Positions 12,938 through 23,976 of a stretch of DNA of 64,000 nucleotides are shown one piece after another; the stretch's first letter is position 1; each line of letters opens with the position of its first letter. A program made the position numbers and the translations under genes. Source of the DNA: Rana temporaria (taxonomy: Eukaryota; Chordata; Amphibia; Anura; Ranidae); the NCBI RefSeq assembly GCF_905171775.1, contig NC_053499.1:25564186-25628185 (forward strand). The letters are read 5' to 3'. The notes under the pieces were generated by a model. The model was not told the origin of the DNA and made no database searches. It saw only the letters and a list, made by a program, of their open reading frames with translations.

Positions 12938-13889
12938 ATTTCCGACAGCAGAACACCCCCTCCCCCATCAACTTTAATGTGACGTGTCACTGTTGGCAGC
13001 GCCCCCCCCCCCTTCTCAACTTTAATGTGACATGTCATCTTGCTTAGGGCCCCAGGGAGGTCAGGATCGGCACACATTGTGAATCAAGTATTTGAAATCT
13101 GCATTCTACTGTACCAAGGTTCTTATAATGTAATGGATATGGGGGGCCACAATCTGCAGCAATCTCACAGGCTTGCCAGGGCCGTCCATGACACGGTTAG
13201 TGGCTGACAGCTGGGAATGGGGAAGTCACTTTGTCACATGAGCAAAACATTCTCATTCCCAGCTGTCCGCCACCGACAATGCTGAAAACCGTGCCAACTC
13301 TCAATAGGCAAGCGCCATCATCATAGAGTCATATCACCAAAACAGAAAAGCATTTCATTCTGGAGAGAGAAAACGTCAGTTAGGAGATAAACTAAAATAA
13401 AAGTTCTAGATTTTCATCCTTTAGTAACTCAACTAAAATGTGGATGCATTTTTTTCTCTAGTAATGCTCAGGACTCGGCGCGACTGGTGTACGGTTGTCC
13501 ATAGACGGAACTAGGATCAATGTGTAATGAGACGATCGAGTCAACAGGAAGTCATCAACTTACAAGATTTCTGGTGGGATCAACAGGTGTTTGGTTTCTA
13601 CATAATTACAGGAAATTTGAAAAATAAACTTTCAGGGGGGTGGGTCAGTCGAGTACGACTTTCGACTTTAAATACCGTTGTATTTTTGTGGTATCCCCCC
13701 CCCCCCCCCTTAGGCGGCTGGCTTTCTGATAAAAAGTCCCAGCGACAGATTCGCAGTGAGACCACTTTTATAGGCGGTGAGAGAGGTGCCCCCCTCCCAA
13801 CATTTCTTGGTACTTCCCAAGCTTACCGGAGCCGTCAGTAAGGCCGGACCTGATCCAGTGCAGCCGACAGATAATCAAATGAGGTTAAG
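12938..13889. other. Unassigned intergenic sequence
   Basis: No gene recognised. CACTTTAATGTAAGATGT upstream of the TA element (12384-12401) and ACTTTAATGTGACATGTC-like words at 12968 and 13019 suggest an older short repeat into which the TA element may have inserted. A poly-C run is near 13689-13708. Confidence 0.4.
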
Positions 13890-13908
13890 ATGGCCCCCAC
13901 TCGGCTCT

Positions 13909-14006
13909 ATGCCCTTGGAGGACCGGAGCGACGTCTGATGTCACTTCCTGTTCTCTATGACCTTGGAGGACCGGAGCGACGTCTGATGTCACTTCCTGTT
14001 CTCAAT
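13909..14006 (+). repeat. Short tandem duplication (about 57-bp unit, 2 copies)
   Basis: The block CTTGGAGGACCGGAGCGACG...CACTTCCTGTTCTC occurs twice in a row (13913 and 13970). Confidence 0.85.
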
Positions 14007-14023
14007 GGGGGGGACTGCCCATT

Positions 14024-14385
14024 GCCACGGCTGGACCGCGCATTGCCCCTTTTGCCACGGCTGGACCGCGCATTGCCCTTTTCTCCACGGCTGGACCGCG
14101 CATTGCCCTTTTCTCCACGGCTGGACCGCGCATTGCCCTTTTCTCCACGGCTGGACCGCGCATTGCCCTTTTCTCCACGGCTGGACCGCGCATTGCCCCT
14201 TTTGCCACGGCTGGACCGCGCATTGCCCCTTTTGCCACGGCTGGACCGCGTATTGCCCCTTTTGCCACGGCTGGACCGCGCATTGCCCTTTTCTCCACGG
14301 CTGGACCGCGCATTGCCCTTTTCTCCACGGCTGGACCGCGCATTGCCCTTTTGCCACGGCTGGACCGCGCATTGCCCTTTGCCTG
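14024..14385. repeat. 30-bp minisatellite, 12 copies
   Basis: The unit begins CCACGGCTGGACCGCGCATT and ends in a variable 'gcccctttt g' or 'gcccttttct' tail. Two tail types alternate in runs. As 30 is divisible by 3, frames on both strands stay open (130-204 codons); no domain is encoded. Confidence 0.95.
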
Positions 14386-14984
14386 ACATACAAGTAACAA
14401 AGTTTCAGTCTATGGATCTCCTCTGCAGGAATGGTAACATTGCCCCCACCCTGCGGAAGTCTGAATTGCTCCACGCTTTAAACCTCCCCTGTGCCTCCTT
14501 CTAATCGTTCCTTGGTAATGTTCCAGTCCTCTGTACATTATACAAGGTAATAATTACACATGCAAAGGCCAAACACCCATCAGCTGCAAATGAGGCAGAC
14601 CACGGAGTGTTCACTAATTGTACTCTGTGTATAAAACCCGCTTCTCACTGCAGTCATTCTGATAAAAGGGAAGTGTTCTACTTCATTACTAATGAGGGAA
14701 ACAAAAGCATGCAGCCATTAAATCGCTATTAAACCAAAAAGCAAACATTATATTGCAGCAATCCTTTTAGATGCGACGGCTGCATTCGTTTTCTCTTTTA
14801 GCCTTTTTTCTATTTCCATCTGGTGATCCTGTAAGCAAGTTTGTTTTTCAAAGGCGTTCTCCAGCAGAATGCATCAGTTACAGAGATGAGGCAAACCATT
14901 TAACGCCTGCAGGGGTGCTTACAATAATCAGCTTTAATGTAAAATCTATATCCCAAAAGGAAGAAAAACACTTTTGCTGTAACT
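14386..14984. other. Unassigned intergenic sequence
   Basis: No gene or complete element recognised. Confidence 0.4.
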
Positions 14985-15132
14985 CAGGGGTCTCCAAACT
15001 GCGGCCCGAGGGCCGGATGCGGCCCTTTGCTTGCTTTTATCCGGCTCTTGGGGCACTAATCCTCCCACTGATACAAGGCACTAATCTACCATCGAACACC
15101 AATAATGGAGCACCATTTCTCCCACGGACACT
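14985..15132 (+). mobile_element. hAT-type MITE, left fragment with unexpanded seed
   Basis: It begins with CAGGGGTCTCCAAACTGCGG, a hAT-style terminus, followed by 'cccgagggccggatgcggccctttgcttgcttttatccggctc'. The same colinear text occurs at 33012, 48720 and 54501. The interior has only about two copies of a GGCACTAATC-TCCCAC-like unit, so it approximates the ancestral, unexpanded state. The right end is missing and runs into another repeat at about 15133. Confidence 0.75.
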
Positions 15133-15370
15133 TAGGGCCCTTTCACACTGGTGCGTTTTTGCCGCGTTTTCGCGGTAAAAATAGCGCTATTAAAACGCTC
15201 CCCATGCCCCTCTCCATTGAAATGAATTAAAAACGCGGTAAAAACGATGTGTTTTACCGCGATTTTAACGCTTCGTTTTTACAGCGGTTTTTAATTCATT
15301 TCAATGGAGACCGAGGACGAGAGGGCATCCGTGATAGGCGGAACAGTGTCTCCTGGGAAGCTGAGTGTTC
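15133..15370. mobile_element. MITE-like inverted repeat (GGGCCCTTTCACACTGG end)
   Basis: It starts with an AGGGCCCTTTCACACTGG terminus of the family at 3191-3672. AACGCGGTAAAA-type words and 'tccattgaaatgaattaaaa' (about 15213) versus 'ttttaattcatttcaatgga' (about 15289) are inverted. The right end is not clear. Confidence 0.5.
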
Positions 15371-15453
15371 CGCCTATCACGGAACAGCAGAAAGAGGAGG
15401 CGCGGCTTTTGAAAAATGGATGGCCGCGGTCTGCATGTCACAGATAAGGTAAG

Positions 15454-15700
15454 CAGTGACACACTGAGGCATGTAATGGTGGCACAGTGAGGCATGTAAT
15501 GGTGGCACAGTGAGGCATGTAATGGTGGCACAGTGAGGCATGTAATGGTGGCACAGTGAGGCATGTAATGGTGGCACAGTGAGGCATGTAAAGGTGGCAC
15601 AGTCTGGCATGTAATGGTGGCACAGTCTGGCATGTAACGGTGGCACAGTCTGGCATGTAACGGTGGCACAGTCTGGCATGTAACGGTGGCACAGTCCGGT
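15454..15700. repeat. 23-bp minisatellite, about 10 copies
   Basis: The unit is 23 bp with core GGCATGTAATGGTGGCACAG. The first six copies end 'tga', the later ones 'tct' with an aatgg to aacgg change, showing block-wise homogenisation. Minus-strand frames of 91-122 codons across it are artefacts. Confidence 0.94.
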
Positions 15701-15851
15701 GTAAACTACTCACATGCCGTTTAGTCGTGCTATTCTATAAACAGAAAGGGAGGAGGAAGACTTCTGCAGTGCTTATAACGTGTGGGCTGTAATGGGTTAT
15801 TTAAATTCAGATTTCCATTTATTAAAAGCTGTAAAAAGATATAACCTGTTA

Positions 15852-15885
<34 letters not shown>

Positions 15886-16320
15886 GTTCTGCAGCGACAT
15901 CTCCCACACACACACTTCATTGTGAAATTGCTGTAGGTCTATTTTTACTTCAACACATCTCATGGAAAGCGGGTACATCATGCAGCTTCAGTCGGCATTG
16001 TCTTATGTGCTGCTCCCACATAAAACAAAGGCAACCTGCTCATATGCTCAGTGCTAGTGAAAGAACGTTAACTTTTTACAATTATCACTACTGCAGAACA
16101 ATGCCAAGCCCTTGGAATGAGTAATACACTGTACATTAAGGAACAATACCTGGTCATTATCATTAATCCCATCACACGTGGGAAAGTGTTCGGTGTGAAA
16201 CAAGCATTTTATTGTTCTTTAAGAGTATATGCCCGACAGGCAACCCACGGTGCTATCAATGTATTCTTCATGATTTACAATTACCTTCCCGGTATTACCT
16301 TCAATCATCTGTAAAAATCA
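15701..16320. other. Unassigned sequence with poly-A
   Basis: A 24-nt poly-A run lies at about 15859-15882. No gene recognised. Confidence 0.4.
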
Positions 16321-16328
16321 TCATAAAG

Positions 16329-16370
16329 TCCTGATGAAGGGGGGATTAGTGAGCCGAAACACGTTGGATT
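16329..16370 (+). ncRNA. Hammerhead-ribozyme-like core, retroelement remnant
   Basis: The segment has an intact CTGATGA followed 18 nt later by CGAAACACGTTGG. This order (CUGANGA, stem II, GAAA, short self-complementary stem III) is that of the minimal hammerhead motifs known from Penelope-like retroelements. Stem II pairs poorly (only GG/CC), and I could not find a convincing stem I, so it is probably decayed. It could also be a chance match. Confidence 0.35.
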
Positions 16371-16615
16371 TACTTTCTCACCTCCTGGGTGTGAAAAATA
16401 AAACCTTCCCACATGCTGGGCATTGAAGCTGAACACGATCAGTTCTGCTACCAGTGATATCACCACTACCAGGATGCAAAAATCTGAAAAATGACAAACA
16501 CACACACACACACGTCCATGGTCTTGTTCACACCATCTGCAGAGAACAGAGTTGTTGTTTTCCATGTCCCTGGTTCGCTCAACACTGGTATAGTGTGTAT
16601 TTTTCGGCACAAAAA

Positions 16616-16990
16616 AAAAAATGCCCAAGTATAAGCCGCGTTTTTCAGCCCATTTTTTGGTGCTGAAAATGCCCCCCTCGGCTTATACTCGAGTCACCTT
16701 TTTGCACCCGATCTCCCGGAATTTGGAGACTCGAAGAACTTGGGACTTGGCACACATGTAGCCCCACTCTTCCTCTACAAGTGTGCAAAGTTTGTTGTCC
16801 GAGGGACCTACAGCCGGGGAGCACCCCTTCCATAGACTCCCATGTTAAATGTCAGTCTAGTCATGGGCACAGTGAGGCATGCAGATGGACACCCTAGGCT
16901 TATACTCGAGTCAATAAGTTTTCCCATTTTTTGTGGTAAAATTAGGTGCCTCGGCTTATATTTGGGTCGACTTATACTCGAGTATACACG
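16616..16990. mobile_element. MITE of the CGGCTTATACTCGAGT family, copy 1
   Basis: The words TCGGCTTATACTCGAGTCA and ACTCGAGTATACACGGTA recur. The right end 'actcgagtatacacggta' resembles a TA-flanked terminus. Its interior ('cacacatgtagccccactcttc', 'gtgcaaagtttgttgtc', 'catgggcacagtgaggcatgcagatggacac') is repeated in order at 36788-37100. Confidence 0.65.
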
Positions 16991-17050
16991 GTATTTGATT
17001 TCTTTGTGCCCTTGCACAGACCTATATTCGATAACACATCTCTGCACACA

Positions 17051-17792
17051 GTGGCCCGAATTCAGAAAGAAGTTACGCTGGCGTATCTATTGATACGCCG
17101 CGTAACTTCTAGGATGCGCCGGCGTATCTTTTTTCTGTATTCAGAAAACAAGATACGCCGTAATCTTGCTAAGATACGACTGGCGTAAGCCTCTTACATG
17201 GTCATATCTTAGTTGCATATTTACGCTGGCCGCTAGGTGGCGCTTCCGTACATTTACGCGAGGAATATGCAAATTAGGTAGATACGCCGATTCACAAACG
17301 TACGTCCGCCTCATTTTTTTTTACGTCGTTTACGTACGGCTTTTTCCGGCGTGAAGTTACCCCTCATAAAGCAGGGGCAAGTCATGTTAGGTATGGACGT
17401 CGGAAACGTACGAACAGCGTCGTATTTTACGTCGTTTGCGTAAGTCGTCCGTGAATGGGGCTGTACATAAGTTACGTTCACGTCGAAAGCATTGACTATT
17501 TGCAACGTGATTTTGAGCATGCGCACTGGGATACGTCCACGGACGGCGAATGCGCCGTTCGAAAAACAGCGTCAATTACGTGGGGTCATGATAGTTTAAC
17601 ATAAAACACGCCCACTACCAGCCAAATTTGAATTAGGCGGGCTTACGCCGACACGTTTACACTACGCCGCCGTAACTTGGGGTGCAAGTTCTTTCTGAGT
17701 ACGGAACTTGCGCCCTAAGTTACGGCGGCGTAGTGTATCTGAGATACACTACGCCCGCCGATAGATACGATAATGCATCTGAATCTGGCCCA
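17051..17792. mobile_element. Long inverted-repeat MITE (GGCCCGAATTCAG ends), intact
   Basis: Ends GGCCCGAATTCAGAAAG and CATCTGAATCTGGCC are inverted and both are flanked by CAGT. The interior is GC-rich with many TACG/CGTA words (GATACGCCG, TTACGCTGGCC). It is colinear with the interrupted element at 22343-24246, and serves as the uninterrupted reference for that copy (AACGTGATTTTGAGCATGCG at about 17504). Confidence 0.75.
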
Positions 17793-17966
17793 GTGTGAAC
17801 AAGCCCAAAACAGTCAATGGTGTGAATAAAACCTATAACTAGCATAGGGACAAACCAACGGGACTAAAAAAAAAAAAAACCCACCTCGCACAAATTTTCT
17901 CAGCACTCAGTCCGGCACAGAAGACCCCCGAAGTAGCACACTGCAGCCTATATGCGAGTTTACCGA

Positions 17967-18711
17967 TGTAACGGAATGACCCGGGACACCCAGAGACTTT
18001 GTGAGGATGGGGGATACTCCTGTGTCAGCGTCACTGATAACTCTTGGGTCTGAGTCCACCCTGTGCCTTTTGGGCATGGGGTGGCAAGTGAAAAGTGAAT
18101 CATAATTCATGTATTACATGAGATAGGACATCACTGATAGTTCGTATTGCAGGATTTTGAGATACTGCAAGATGTTGGCCCAACCAGTCAATAGTGACTC
18201 ATTCTATGATTAGCCCTGACTAGTGACATGCTAATTGAGTCAGGGCCTGGAAGACATTCCAGTGTCCTTGTGTAAAGGTGTTAACCCAGGTCTGCTCCCA
18301 GAACTCTAATTATGCATGCTAAAAACTGTTTATGTGTGATAACACTGTCTACAGCCTGTTGATCCTCAGAGGTGTGAATAGGTGTCAAGCTGTATGCGGA
18401 GACGAAACGTCTGCCTAGGGAACTCAGTGGGTGAAGGTGTTTTGTTTGTTATGCTGTTAATTAAGGAATGTTTAGTAATTAGCCTTAGTGTGTGATTAGG
18501 GGGGGTGGAGATCTCATTGTTGCTTTAATGCCTTGTACTGTATATAAAGCTGAGAAGAAGAAACCATTAAAAGTCTTTACATTTGAAACCAGAAGCACAG
18601 AGCTGTGTCTCGTGTCTGGGGGGAATTCTTATGGATCGGGTCCTGTTGGTTGGAGTGTCGATAAGCTGTCGTGACTGGGATGGAAGGTCGTAAACAGTGG
18701 TGACCGTTACA
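17967..18711 (+). mobile_element. Solo LTR of an endogenous retrovirus-like element
   Basis: The 745-bp unit starts TGTAACGG and ends CCGTTACA, perfect 8-bp terminal inverted repeats with canonical TG...CA. It is flanked by the 5-bp direct repeat ACCGA (17962-17966 and 18712-18716). A TATA box (TATATAA, 18541-18547) and an ATTAAA poly-A signal (18566-18571) lie in the expected order. No internal gag/pol/env sequence is present, so recombination between two LTRs has most likely removed the provirus. A Ty3-type LTR element is an alternative source; class cannot be settled from the LTR alone. Confidence 0.88.
18541..18571 (+). promoter_or_regulatory. LTR TATA box and poly-A signal
   Basis: TATATAA (18541-18547) and ATTAAA (18566-18571) are about 20 bp apart. 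The poly-A signal would therefore lie near or upstream of the transcription start, implying a very short R region or use of a U3 signal. Confidence 0.65.
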
Positions 18712-18716
18712 ACCGA

Positions 18717-19494
18717 TATTTGCAAAGAACTGGAAGAAGCTTTCTCCTCCTTCCTTCTTGGACTGAGGGGAGAAGGAGAAGAGTTCTGTGTACTTCATCA
18801 TTTACTGTAAAAGTAAAAAATATAATGAATGTATAAATGCTCTGGAAAATACCACTGCCAACAAGTAGATGGAATCTAAATTTGGCCCTTCTGGTCCATG
18901 ACATAGGAGAGCTGCAATGCAATAACTCCCACTGTTTACCATTGCGGAATTGGCTGTTCTTACCTAGCTATCAGGCACAGAGGGCAAAAATGTATAAGAA
19001 GCATAGAAAAGGCAAGAAAACGAAAAAAAAAAAAAAAAAAAAAGGGTCTCTATGCCAGCGTTCATTCACTTAACAAATGTAAATACTGTACAACAAACCG
19101 AGCAACATTAGTGATCTTATGCCCATACAAACTGTTAAGATATTTAAAGCACCCAACTTTTCGCTTCCTAATGACCTCCCAGGGCATCTTTTCCATCCAA
19201 CCTAAAGATCCAAGAAATTCTATTTGCAAATTTGCCACCTACTGGAATCACCAAAAACCAATCTAACAGCATGTCAGACCCGGTGCCGGACGTGCTCTAC
19301 AATCCAAGGTTTCATCTATTTACTATACTCTTCCATATTTAATAACTCCAACAGGGGAGGAGAGATGCAAACTTGAAGAAAGAAAAGCTGGGACAGCCGC
19401 ACTCCAAAAAAGTTCCTTTTTAATAAAAATTGGTCACAAAACTACATGCCACGGCCAAAGGAATCAGAACAAAAGCTGACGCGTTTCACACTGT
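18717..19494. other. Unassigned sequence
   Basis: A poly-A tract is at about 19023-19043. No gene recognised. Confidence 0.4.
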
Positions 19495-19509
19495 ATCTCA
19501 GTGCTTATT

Positions 19510-19712
19510 CAGGCGAGGGGGGCCACAAGCGGAGAAGGCGAGGGGGGCCACAAGCGGAGAAGGCGAGGGGGGCCACAAGCGGAGAAAGAGAGAGGGGCCC
19601 CAAGCGGAGAAAGAGAGAGGGGCCACAAGCGGAGAAAGAGAGAGGGGCCACAAGCGGAGAAAGAGAGAGGGGCCACAAGCGGAGAAAGAGAGAGGGGCCA
19701 CAAGCGGAGAAA
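19510..19712. repeat. 25-bp minisatellite, about 8 copies
   Basis: The unit reads GGGGCCACAAGCGGAGAA plus AGAGAGA; the first copies carry a shorter GGCGA spacer. All frames stay open on both strands, producing arginine/glutamate-rich artefact frames of up to 112 codons. Confidence 0.94.
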
Positions 19713-19940
19713 AGAAGCAGTAACATGGGAACGGTCTTGAATGTCCGAGCCTTCAGGAAGGAAGCCTGTGGGACGAAGGAATAGGACAAGTATTCCTCTT
19801 CATTAGACTCCCCCGGGACTAACCAAGCATTCTATCCTGTATATATAGGAGACCTCCACATTTCATTGTTTTATGTTGTGTCCACTTTAGGATAGCATTC
19901 CAGAAAGACAGCCATGTCGGAAAATCCGAACAGAATATAC

Positions 19941-20115
19941 CTCTAGACCAGGCATATGCAATTAGCGGACCTTCAGCTGTTGTAAAACTACAAGTCCCAT
20001 CATGCCTCTGCCTCTGGATGTCCTGCTTGTGGCTGTCAGAATCTTGCAATGCCTCATGGGACTTGTAGTTCTGCAACAGCTGGAGGTCCGCTAATTGCAT
20101 ACCCCTGCTCTAGAC
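19941..20115. mobile_element. Intact hAT-type MITE (159 bp) with perfect 8-bp TSD
   Basis: The element spans 19949-20107. It is flanked by identical CTCTAGAC (19941-19948 and 20108-20115). The ends CAGGCATATGCAATTAGCGG and CCGCTAATTGCATACCCCTG are inverted. Internally ACTACAAGTCCCATCATGCC is mirrored by GCCTCATGGGACTTGTAGT, so nearly the whole element is a hairpin. An 8-bp target duplication and CAG...CTG ends are typical of hAT elements. Confidence 0.93.
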
Positions 20116-20770
20116 ACAGCAGATTGCACATGCACGACGCTTTACTTTTACAGAGTGTTCTGAATATCTCACCGCCCCACAGAAGCCAACGTATTTGGGT
20201 TCAGCACTCACAGTCACGCCTATTTACAAGTACAGCTGTTCACGTGATGTCTCTGACACTCCATATAAAAATAGCCACCTTTCTTTTATGTAATGCAATG
20301 TTCTACTGTCTACCCCTTTAATCGACAAGATGATAATTAGTCATGGCAAGAGGCCTCAGATCGGTTACATACCCCACCCTGGCTCCAGAGTAGGGGCATA
20401 GAATTCCCTAGTGTACGCAACGCATGTCAGCGTCTCTTCCAGCAGCTCAGCGCCCAGCTTGCTGCATTTATAAATACTCCGTTCATGATCCCAGCCCCCG
20501 CACTGGGGAGTGCTGGGGGCAGCGTGCCAAGGGGGAAGGGGCTGCCCTTGTGACATCAGCCTGTTCCATGCCTAAAGCCACATAGGGGCACGCGATTACC
20601 ATTAATCAGCGTCAGCTTCTGGCTCTTGAACTTTCTGTAGCTTAGGAACAGCAGATGATCACTGCCCAGCTTATACAAATACCTGAAGATTCCAGCTTCT
20701 ATGTACTGCAGGCAGCTACAAAAGATTTTACAAGTGAATTACATTTCATCTGGACTCTGCTGACCCAGCG
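20116..20770. other. Unassigned sequence
   Basis: No gene recognised. Confidence 0.4.
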
Positions 20771-21503
20771 ACAATTTTGAAAAAAGAAAAAAAAAATTTT
20801 TTTTTTACTTTTTGCTGTAATAAATATCCCCCCCCAAAAATATATAAAAACAACATTTCTTCCACAGTTTAGGCCGATATGTATTCTGCATCCTTTTTTT
20901 TTTGTAACCAAAAATATCGCAATTAGTGTATATTGATTGGTTTGCACAAAAGTTATAGCGTCTACAAAATAGGGGATAGATTTATGGCATTTTTATTATT
21001 TTATTGTTTTTACTAGTAATGGCAGCGATCTATGGGACTGCGACATTATGGCGGACACCTTTGACACCATTGTCATTCATTCTGCGATCAGAGTTACAAA
21101 TAGCCACTGATTCATGTATAAAATGACAAAGAAGGGGTTAAACACTAGGGGGCGATCAAGGGGTTAAGTGTGTCCTAGGGAGCGATTCCAACTATAGGAG
21201 GGGATGGTCTCACTACAACATGACAGATCACTGCTCCCAATGACAGGGAAGCATTAGATCCCGGTCATGTTGCTAGGTAGAACAGGGAAATGCCTTGTTT
21301 ACATAGGCAACTCCCCGTTCTACCTCTGTGTCATGATCGCGGGCCGCCGGCAAACATTGAGTTTGCTGGACCCGTGGGCACGCTCCCGCAGTGCATGCTC
21401 CCGCTAGGCAGCAAATAAAAAAAAAACGTACAGGTACGCCCATTTGCCTGCCCGTGCAATTCTGCCAGCGTATATCGGCGTGCGGCAGTCGGCAAGTGGT
21501 TAA
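20771..21503 (+). mobile_element. TTAACCACTT-family element, left-truncated
   Basis: The right end GGCAAGTGGTTAA (TTAA 21500-21503), the preceding 'gtatatcggcgtgcggcagtc', and the internal 'ttaggccgatatgtattct' and 'atagcgtctacaaaatagggg' match the intact element at 51146-52158. The first roughly 200 bp of the family are missing. Confidence 0.7.
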
Positions 21504-21740
21504 TGCCAGCCCAGTCTTAGTTCGTAGGGTTCAATACTGGGTTGGGCTTGGGCCCACCCTTTGAAGCTGTAATAGCTTCAACTCTTCTGGGAAGGCAGCC
21601 CACAAGGTTTAGGAGTGTCTATGGGAAAGTTTGACCATTCTTCCAGAAGTACATTTGCAAAGTCAGGCACTGATGTGGACAAGAAGGCCTGGCTCGCAGT
21701 CTCTGCTCTAATGCATCCCAAAGGTTTTCTATCGGGTTAA
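21504..21740 (-). pseudogene. Tc1-like transposase C-terminal fragment
   Basis: The minus strand encodes NPIENLWDALEQRLRARP from about 21745 leftwards, followed by a degraded LLNLVGCLPRRVEA-like segment. This is the region around and after the third catalytic acidic residue of Tc1-type DDE transposases. Frame breaks and loss of everything upstream make it a dead fragment. Its upstream side meets the TTAA MITE at 21737, whose TTAA partly overlaps the Tc1 text. Confidence 0.75.
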
Positions 21741-22811
21741 AGTGGTGTTCAGGCCATGATTTTTTTTTGTTAAAATCAGCAGCTACAAACACTGTAGCTG
21801 CCGGCTTCTAAAAAGGACACTTACATGTCCTAGGCGCCAGGGACGTCGCCCCCCCGAGGCCGATCCCTCGATCGTGGAAGGTCCCTGCGCCGCCATTCTT
21901 ACAAAGGGAAACCCGCAGTGGAGCCTTGCGGCTTCACTGCCCGTTTCCTACTGCGCATGCGCGAGTCATGTAGCGTTTTCTGAATGGGCGGCTGTTCACT
22001 GGGACAGTGTTTCTCACCACGCACAGGCTTCTCGGCTCATTCATTGGTTGATTGAAAGCAGCGCAGCCGTTGGCTGGCGCTGCTGTCAATCACATTAAAT
22101 GACGCGGCTCGCCGGGGGGGGGGGGGCAGTGATACAGTGAGCGGCTATAGCCGCCGGCTGCATTACTAAAGCGCGCCCGCAAGAACTCAACACCTAGTTT
22201 GCATGAAGGTGGTGAATTCTTGAGAGGAGGAGCCGAGACAGCTGCCGAGGGACCCCAGAAGAGCAGGATCGGGGCCACTCTGTGCAAAACGAGCTGCACA
22301 GTGGAGGCAAGTATGACATGTTTGCTATTAAAAAATACATTTGGGCCCGGATTCATGTAGCACTTACGCCAACGTATCTCGAGATACGTCGCGTAAGTGT
22401 AAATGTGCGCCGTCGTATCTGTGCGCCGTGCCCACAGAACTAGATACGCCTTAAAATAGGCTTCTTCCAACCGACGTAGCTTTCCTACGCTGTCGTATCG
22501 TGGGCGCATATTTACGCTGGCCGCAAGGGGCGCTCCCATTGTTTTACGATTCAAATATGCAAATGAGTGAGATACGCCGATTCACAAATGTACTTGCGCC
22601 CGGCGCATTAATATACGCGGTTTACGCAAGTCGTACGTCTGGCGTAAAGTTATGTCTCCTAAAGCAGGTGTAAGTCAGTAGCATCAATGCAAACGGCTGC
22701 ACCAGGGAACACAGCCGTCGTTGTTTACGTAGTACGTGAATAGGGCTGGGCGTAGGTTACGTTCACGTCGTAGGCAGGGATTCGACGTATCTTAGGCGTT
22801 CGAACCGACGT

Positions 22812-23975
22812 AACAAAAATCAAAAAGCCGCGCCACAAAATTTAAAAACAAACACTCTTGATAGGAAACTGAGAAACTCTGAGAATATGGTATACAAAGA
22901 AAAAAGTTCATATATAAAGTATCTTGCAACACAAATCACTCTCAGTTAGTTTAAGTCCATGAGGAAATAAAACATAACACTTTGATGATAAGCATAAGAT
23001 TCCTGTAGGTTAAATCACTGCCGATATTATCCTACGATCCACACCACCAAGTGACACGTAAAGCAATAAAGTGAGCCCTCCACCGGAATAACAGGCCGCT
23101 TACCAGAGGGCAAGCAAATCAAGCATTTGGCTATAGCCCAGCCGCGGCCTTTGAATCCTCAGGAATCCCGGATGGAACAGGTTAACAGCAAGCACTCGAT
23201 GGTAGCCAACTCCAATGTGATCGGTTAAAATACAAAAGAGGGGAGCTGCAAAAGAGGCTCAACGCGATTGGCACTGCGCTAACAAGCCATTCACCTCTGC
23301 AGCTAGGGGTTCAGATCCCGGTCTTGGCTACATGTGAATTGAGTTTGGTGGTCTCAGCCCGGCTCCCGGTGGGTGTGCTATGCGAGGTAAGCCTGCGCTT
23401 AGTACGCCCACCCCCCTCCCACAAAAACCACCACACTTGCACGCACTCGAAATTGGGTTAACATGCACGCACTTTGACCACGCGGTCTCTAAAAAAGAGA
23501 GGTTAAGGACTAACGGGGCTGGTTGAGCGGGCTAGATCCTCTCACTCCCTTATAGGGAGTCCCTCTGCCCCGTTGGGCTTCAAAGCAGAGCAGGTAGGGC
23601 GGGCTGTGTGGGAGGACCCCCTCACACCCGCCATTGCCACCCGGGGCATGGAGAAAGGTGGCAGATTGCCTCTTGGGGAGGCCTGCCTAATCCCAACTCC
23701 TGCAATCCGGCTCCTCTCTCAAGTACACGCACAAAATACACTTAAAAAAAAAACCAAACAACCAAAATACAAAAGAGAGGTGCACCATAGCGTAACTCCG
23801 TTTTGCAAAAAGATTTATTAAAAGATGATATACTCACAAGCATAAGATTTTAAAACAGCATATAAAATCCAAACAACTGCCGGCCGGCATACAAGGAGCC
23901 CTCCTCCTCAGCGTGGCGACGTCACTGCGTAGCCGCCCAGACGCGTTTCGTCATCACAGGACGTTATCAATGGGG
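22812..23975 (-). mobile_element. Penelope-like or retrozyme-like insertion, innermost layer
   Basis: This 1,164-bp insert is flanked by near-identical 16-bp segments (22796-22811 and 23976-23991, 14 of 16 matching, core GTTCGA-CCGACGT), which I read as a target duplication. Its right end, on the minus strand, carries a hammerhead-like fold (23933-23976), as in Penelope-like elements. No reverse transcriptase is encoded, so it would be non-autonomous. The interior includes a possible tRNA-related segment. Confidence 0.55.
23245..23335 (+). other. Possible tRNA-derived (SINE-like) segment
   Basis: GGTTCAGATCCCGG resembles a Pol III B box (GGTTCGAATCC, 9 of 11), and an A-box-like TTGGCACTGCGC lies about 45 nt upstream, a plausible spacing. 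The A box is poor and I cannot fold a full cloverleaf, so this is weak. Confidence 0.25.
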
Positions 23976-23976
23976 G
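23933..23976 (-). ncRNA. Hammerhead-like ribozyme fold, minus strand
   Basis: On the minus strand: CCCCCA (stem I, 5'), core TTGATAA, stem II GTC-loop-GAC, GAAA, CGCGTC, then TGGGCG (stem I, 3', 5 of 6 pairs). The ACGCGT stem III is self-complementary, as in minimal hammerheads of Penelope-like elements. Core positions 3 (C to U) and 8 (G to A) depart from the CUGANGA consensus, so catalysis is doubtful. Confidence 0.5.

Noticed and set aside
13890..14504. Frames of 130-204 codons on both strands
   Set aside because: By-products of the 30-bp minisatellite.
18390..18425. GACGAAACGTC within the solo LTR as another hammerhead
   Set aside because: The upstream sequence (CTGTATGCGGA) lacks the CUGANGA box, and no stem I pairing was found; it is a simple palindrome inside an LTR.
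22090..22554. 154-codon minus-strand frame
   Set aside because: It spans the junction of two unrelated MITEs and has no recognisable domain.
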